Assembly: GCF_016086655.4 (NCBI RefSeq)
Contig: NC_052137.2
Coordinates: 22,669,041-22,733,040, forward strand
From: Lepeophtheirus salmonis
Taxonomy: Eukaryota; Arthropoda; Copepoda; Siphonostomatoida; Caligidae
Reading direction: 5' to 3'
DNA: 64,000 bases
In this document: positions 59,160-64,000 of the stretch, in pieces
How the letters are laid out: the number at the start of each line of letters is the position of its first letter
Position numbering within the stretch: the first letter of the stretch is position 1
The notes under the pieces: generated by a model
Databases searched by the model: none
Told to the model about the DNA's origin: nothing
The model's input: the letters and a program-made list of their open reading frames with translations, nothing else
Made by a program: the position numbers and the translations under genes

Positions 59160-59420
59160 TCTGACTTGACAATTTCCATTATTCCATCCTAATTTTCGAT
59201 AATTGGCCTTCCAGAGCATAGTGCATCTGTGATATCAAAATGACTGGAATGTAATCAACAAACCAAAAATGTGCATAATTGGCTGTTACAGTATCACGAC
59301 CATAAAGACTCTTCACATTTGTAGCCGCCTGGTATTGCATTTTACCCTCTACTGGAGAAAAAATGTAAAATATGGCGTATTTTCTCTTTGCTGGTGTCCA
59401 TCTTTTTACGCCCACTTAAA
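59160..59420 (-). pseudogene. Mariner transposase N-terminal fragment
   Basis: On the - strand, MDTSKEKIRHILHFFS starts at about 59408. A frameshift follows, then YQAATNVKSLYGRDTVTANY and AHFWF, a further frameshift, and HSSHFDITDALCSGRPIIEN. This is the helix-turn-helix start of a mariner transposase (pattern HIR-IL--YF-KG, YG-D-V----A--WF--F--G-FD--D---SGRP). The catalytic domain is missing. Confidence 0.75.
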
Positions 59421-60001
59421 CAATGCTGAGTCAAACAAACACAAAACTATCTCAGAAGTTTTTTTAGAACGAATTATTTTCTTTCTAATACTATCGAACG
59501 TAACCCGATCACATTTATACAAAGGAGGATAGACAACACTCAAGCCATCTAGGGGAAAAATAATGAATTTTTTTTTACTACACCTATTATGTACAAAAAA
59601 AAAAAAATATATATATGATTTACATATTTAGGTACATATATAGAAGGTGACATTTAGAGCTACAAAATTGATTCAATTTGACTAAGATAAAATTTGAGGA
59701 GAGGGGTCAAATTTTAGGTTGTTATTTTTTTAGATTTTGAGCTTACAGGTAAAAACCTATACGTAATATGTATTGCTTGGAAGAATAAGTTAAGATTTGT
59801 AGAAAAATATGCTGTGCATATGTTAAGAAAAGTGCAATAAAAATAATTTATTTTTGAGGTACTTTATTTTAAATAGTAAATTTGAGATTTATTAACTTCG
59901 ACAACGAGGGATTTTTCCTTTCCGTTTCGGAATAAATCTAATGAATTTAATTAGGAGGGTAAATTATTTATAGAGTAATTTATGGTACACTCTGCATCCC
60001 T

Positions 60002-60455
60002 AGTCAGTGTTGGGAAAGTTACTTCCAAAATGTAATATATTTCATATTACTAGTTACTTGCATTTGAAAGTAATACGTTTCTTTACAATGTTCCCCTCTA
60101 TGTTGAGTAATAAGTAGCCAGACATTAAGTGCACCTTACTGTGAGGTTCTTGTCTATTTCTCTAATAAATTGAAAATTATGCGAGTTAACCACTTAGAAA
60201 ATGTTGAATTATCCTTCGTTTTTTGATATCTTGAAATCTCCAAACCAAATCATCTTCTTCTTGTGTTGATTTAAATCCGTCTTCTTCTCCTCTTTATTTA
60301 CGACTGTTGCGCCTATGTTGTTTTTTCGAAAACACCTCACCTGTGCGACAGCTCGTAACTCGAATTGTAACGTGCGTTACCAGACTCAGTAACTGTAATA
60401 ATATTACCGTAATATATTTAGTAGCGCGTCATATTACTCCGTTACTGCCTAATTT
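60002..60455 (+). mobile_element. hAT MITE (cagtgttgggaaagttactt)
   Basis: The left end 'cagtgttgggaaagttactt' is followed by 'tactagttacttgcatttga' and 'aaagtaatacgt'. The right part has 'gtaacgtgcgttaccag', 'gcgcgtcatattactccgtt' and 'actgcc'. This arrangement of alternating GTAAC/GTTAC and TAATA motifs is that of a widespread animal hAT MITE whose ends begin CAGTGTTGGG. The right terminus is eroded. Confidence 0.75.
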
Positions 60456-60659
60456 CAATTCAAAAATATACTCCAGATTTGATCAAATTATTGTTTGAAA
60501 AGAAATCCTCCTTTTTCCACTTAAAAATAAAATACTCCCTTTCTCAATTTCAAAATTTTAAACTTTTGTTTCTCCATTAAAATTTTTTATTCCGAAATGA
60601 CAATCTTTTCGTCTTGACCAAGGTAAATTGAAAAGGTTACACCATAACGCGTGTCCGAC

Positions 60660-60915
60660 TGATGTTTGACTTCCACCACGCTTTTAACATTGACGTCATA
60701 ATAGGTTGTGTGTTGTGTCAAAATCTGTTTTTCTTGCCCAGTTGTCGGTATGATACATAAAATTGAAAATTATAGCAATAGTGATGTCATCGACTGTGAG
60801 TGGTCGTGTGTTTTGTCAAAATCTGCCTGTCATGCCCAGCAGTTGGTACAATCACATCAGAAATTCTAGCAAGCCCGATTACATGATGGTAAAACCTTGT
60901 ATTTCTATTAACCTT
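60660..60915 (+). repeat. Repeat R6, tandem partial duplication
   Basis: Two adjacent units share 'gtgt-ttgtcaaaatctg', 'tgcccag-tgt-ggta' and 'atgtcatcgactg/gacgtcataatagg'. The second unit with its flank (60770-60915) matches 50996-51115 in inverted orientation. Confidence 0.65.
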
Positions 60916-60991
60916 AGCCTTGACCAAAAATGTATTCACTTATTATTTTTTTGAGAGGGGCTACAGCCCAACCTCCCTGCGGATGCCCGTG

Positions 60992-61878
60992 TCATATAAA
61001 ATTGGTGCTAAAAAGAAGAAAATATAAATTTTCACTGATATGAATATCACTAAAGTATAAAAATGATAGCGGGAGAAGAGATGATTTCACAAAAATTTCA
61101 TATATATATACTTAGATCTGTACACGCACGATAAATGTGGTAACCTTTATTAAGATGCCATTCGCAAAAAATAACCTCGCTCAAATGAATGAAATTTGTT
61201 TTCATATTATTTTCCACATAAAAATGATATGCATATAATCCAATTTTCAAATGAAGAATTTACAGTTATCATATGGCTAGGGTGTCCATGTTTTGATTTC
61301 CAAAAAATTAAGCTCATGTGGTCTAATTAGTCTCAGTTTTTTTATCGGACGGGGGGAAGAGAGAGAGAGGGTAAATATTTTGAAATTAGAACAATTAAAT
61401 TTTTATTCTTGTTCAAACATATGTTTCAATAATAATAAAAAATGATTTTGTTGTTTCTTTACTTTTAAATTGATTTTTATTGTATAATTTTATTATTTTT
61501 ACAGAAGCTCACGTCCTTTTGCACGAACATTTCCACTTTTACACCCTGAAAACCAAATAAATTCATAATAATTAAACACATCATAAATTTAGGAAATAGT
61601 CCTCCAGAAACTCTGGACATGATGTAAAATGTAGACGCGTCTGGGTATATGAGTGTTGTGTATTTAGTATAATCTAAAAGACTCTAGGCAAAGAGTGGAC
61701 ACTCAAGGGAAGGAAGGTAGGATTTAGCAATTCTCAATTCTGATTACCTTAAAATTAGAAGCTGCAACATGTTTCTCCAGACAGGCAGCCATTTTGAACA
61801 GACTGTCTCCTCCCTAGTGAAAAGAGAAGAATAAGGACGACTACGTCACAACAATAACACGATATTATTATAGGTCGG
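60992..61878. other. No gene recognised
   Basis: AT-rich, with a GA-rich tract near 61348-61370. Nothing else was recognised. Confidence 0.45.
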
Positions 61879-62152
61879 TGTTAGGAACAGAGTCTTCCTT
61901 GTCTTTTGATTGAATTGTTTATTTTTCCCTGGACTGCTCTTTCCCTTTAGGACTTTAGTATTATCTATTAAACCCCTAGTTCTTCACCCTTTCCTCTTCT
62001 TCTTTCCTATCGGGTCTATAAAATATATTGAACTGTGGGCTTTTACCTATATAAACCCAGTCATCATTGTACGTTAATCATCTTTCTCTCGGTCGTCCTG
62101 GATTCCTCTAATTGATAGTTTAATTGTAGTTAGACAACATATAACAGCAACA
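61879..62152 (+). repeat. Possible solo LTR, 274 bp
   Basis: It begins TGTTAGGAAC and ends ...CAGCAACA (or CAACA at 62139), so it has the TG...CA form. It carries a TATA-like 'ctatataaacc' at about 62047-62057, followed by a pyrimidine-rich initiator-like stretch. Length and layout fit a Copia-type LTR. No second LTR, primer-binding site or coding region flanks it, and I cannot confirm a target duplication. Confidence 0.35.
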
Positions 62153-62775
62153 AATATATTTTTTTGCAAAAAAAATTACAGCTATTGGCCCCTCTACTTT
62201 CAAAATAAAAACGGAGGGGTCACTATGATAATTTTTTAAAGATATTTGATATTGTAATAAATAAATTTTAAGTTAAGTATACTTTCTTTATAATTAAATG
62301 ACCTGTTTTTCAAACAAGGAAGGAGTCTAATGAAAGTGCAGTGCCCACTACGACCTTAAAAGTTGCAATGGTTTAAAAACAGCCCTGAAAGTATTACATT
62401 TTCTTTTTTCTTCTGTTATCTTCCTCTTCCATTAGTTAGTATTAAAAATATTTATTAACCCATGAACCATCAAATAATTACGAATACACTACAAATATTT
62501 CTTTTAAAAGTTCCATTCCAATTCAATTCCATTGTTATGTAACAAATGTATAAATACCACACACAAAAGTTCAATTAGTCATTTCATTATTAGAGTTGTA
62601 TAAAATATGACCTGTCAGTATGTAAAAATGAAAGAAACCGAGAAAGGAGATGGTTATCCTGACGACCTAAAGAATGTTTTGTAGGGAAAAAGCTTAGTTG
62701 GCATGACATTTTATAAGATTATAGAGGAAGAAAATAAACAAACATCCCACTCTATATCTAGCAAGGACATGGACA
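62153..62775. other. No feature recognised
   Basis: AT-rich sequence between the putative LTR and the next R7 end. Confidence 0.4.
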
Positions 62776-62830
62776 CAGGGGCGTCTGTAGGAGGTGGGCT
62801 GGAGAAGCTGTAGCCCTCAAAGGTGAAAAT
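62776..62830 (+). mobile_element. hAT-like R7 left end
   Basis: 'caggggcgtctgtaggaggt' followed by 'gggctggagaagctgtagcc' is a clear R7 left terminus. The matching right end is not seen in the remaining 1.2 kb. Confidence 0.6.
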
Positions 62831-62991
62831 CCAGTGTAGAATAAGCATGATATTAAAAAGAAACGGAAAATCAGCATGGTACCCCTAACCATTGGAAGAA
62901 TGTAATGGAGAGAAGAAATTTTCAAACAGGTTTTTATATATAATTGAATCTATTTAGAAAAGAATGTTCACTACTCAGGAATTAAATAATA

Positions 62992-63180
62992 ATGACAACT
63001 ACTAAGGAAAATAAAATTCCTTCTTTATACTACCCATTACAAATTAACGGCTCAGCTAAAAAATACAGCGGATTTACATGTATGTTTATACCTTACCCTT
63101 GGGACAGGAACAAATTCGATGTCGATCCTCAATTCTACTTAGACAAGGACTTTTCCCCTCTTCGTAGTTCATTTAACTGA
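62992..63180 (+). CDS. Hypothetical small protein, 62 aa
   Basis: ATG at 62992 to TGA at 63178-63180. Start MTTTKENKIPSLYYP, later CMFIPYPWDRNKFDVDPQFY and a polar end. Residue use is balanced, with Pro, Trp, Asp and Cys, unlike the usual AT-driven frames here. There is no recognisable domain, no signal peptide, and no clear promoter or polyadenylation signal. It could be a fragment of an exon or chance. Confidence 0.2.
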   Translation: MTTTKENKIPSLYYPLQINGSAKKYSGFTCMFIPYPWDRNKFDVDPQFYLDKDFSPLRSSFN

Positions 63181-64000
63181 AGTTACTAAAGATTGACTAA
63201 ATTGAAATTATAATATAATTCATCAGCGGTTTACATAAAAATATTAAGTTGAACACTCCTGGTATCTATAAGCTATGAGTCAACATTAGCAGAGCGAATC
63301 TTGAAATAAATGTCATTCTTACTTAAATGAGCAATATGCTAAGTTTTTACTTGATAAAAAATACCAAATCTGGTTTTTCGAGTTCATGCATATTATTATG
63401 TCTTATATTATATGTAATGCATATTTTTATCTTCAGAGGCTCATTGATGCTAAATACAAAAAGTAGATTTATTTACTTGCCTTTGAAGGTCATTGGAACT
63501 ATGACTAACACTTTCAAGTTGTTATTACACCTAAAGGATTCAAGGGATGATCACAGCTCACTTTTTCAAATACACACAGATGCAGCGTATTTTACTTTCA
63601 GCTGTTTTCATTGACTTCCAATTGATAAGTTGGCTCTTGTATACTATAAATCAGTTGACTCTACGTACTATGAAAAAAAAACCGGTATTACATAGGATTT
63701 AGATCCTTATATCAATCCAGGCCTTGCCTTTAGAATTGTTTCCTTTCATAACAGTTTATATTATCATTAAGAGATATTCTCTAAACAGTTGACAACAAGG
63801 AAAATACAGAAGATTAACTACCATATGTTTGTTTTTCCCAAAATTTCCTTTTTCATTTTGATAGTTGAGGTTGAACAAACTTACAGCTCTAGGATACAGT
63901 TGTTTTATATAAGACAATCCGCGTGTAGGATAAACATACAAGGTATATACTGTTGATTAGAGATGGAATTTGTGTAAGAGTACGAGGAGAAAGCGGGAGA
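63181..64000. other. No feature recognised
   Basis: AT-rich sequence. The 95-codon frame at 63327-63614 is hydrophobic without a recognised domain and is not called. Confidence 0.45.

Larger units (their letters stand above)
58447..60991. mobile_element. 2.5 kb segment bounded by inverted R7 (hAT-like) ends
   Basis: The left end 'caggggcgtccgcaagaggt' with 'gggctggagaggctgtag' and the right end, whose reverse complement is 'cacgggcatccgcagggagg' with 'ttgggctgtagcc', face each other as terminal inverted repeats. If they belong to one element it is 2545 bp long and has collected a mariner fragment, a hAT MITE and repeat R6 inside. Alternatively the two ends belong to separate truncated R7 copies. 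No hAT transposase was recognised. Confidence 0.45.

Noticed and set aside
1..64000. tRNA, rRNA, snRNA genes, CRISPR arrays and bacterial-type operons
   Set aside because: I scanned by eye for conserved arms such as GGTTCGA, spaced direct repeats and ribosome-binding sites and found nothing convincing. A covariance-model search would be decisive for small RNAs.

Overview
This is a eukaryotic nuclear window, about 30 percent GC, with long non-coding stretches, GT-AG introns and a dense, mostly decayed population of cut-and-paste DNA transposons. The abundance and style of Tc1/mariner, hAT-like and piggyBac remnants, short introns beside one very long one, and SmydA-type and Mab-21-type genes fit an arthropod, most probably a parasitic copepod such as the salmon louse. 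The organism is inferred from recognised protein families, not looked up.

Only two intact host genes are supported. They lie tail to tail in the centre. (1) A SET/MYND protein (SmydA/SMYD type) runs on the + strand, 21724-28333, with four exons in a consistent reading frame encoding 486 residues. Its 5 kb first intron holds nested transposons. (2) A Mab-21-domain protein runs on the - strand, 31938-29727, with five exons in a consistent frame encoding 644 residues. It has a good start context and a possible N-terminal myristoylation sequence. A 193 bp hairpin MITE lies between the two gene ends.

Bases 1-21700 are repeat territory: a 97 percent identical 416 bp repeat pair 13 kb apart, an older 0.9-1 kb repeat family, two short mariner deletion derivatives with both ends, a SETMAR-like mariner pseudogene, an unusual array of about 107/215 bp units in both orientations, several MITEs and three Tc1-like pseudogenes.

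Bases 32300-41830 hold the most striking structure: a 9 kb inverted duplication with arms of about 3.5 kb (roughly 97 percent identical) around a 1.96 kb unique spacer. The spacer contains a piggyBac-type transposase remnant. Each arm carries the same broken mariner-like transposase with the same active-site loss, and the same GC-richer exon-like block. A broken THAP zinc-finger coding segment sits against the outer edge of the left arm only.

Bases 41830-64000 return to repeat territory: a FLYWCH/MULE-like fragment, a Tc1-like N-terminal fragment, a 5'-truncated poly(A)-tailed LINE inserted into another repeat, three more Tc1-like pseudogenes (two internally deleted), a 2.5 kb segment bounded by hAT-like inverted ends, a recognisable hAT MITE and a possible solo LTR. 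I found no tRNA, rRNA, CRISPR array or prokaryotic-type operon. I did not find a convincing new multi-gene system. The palindrome, the Mab-21 gene and the repeated pattern of internally deleted transposases are the best candidates for follow-up.
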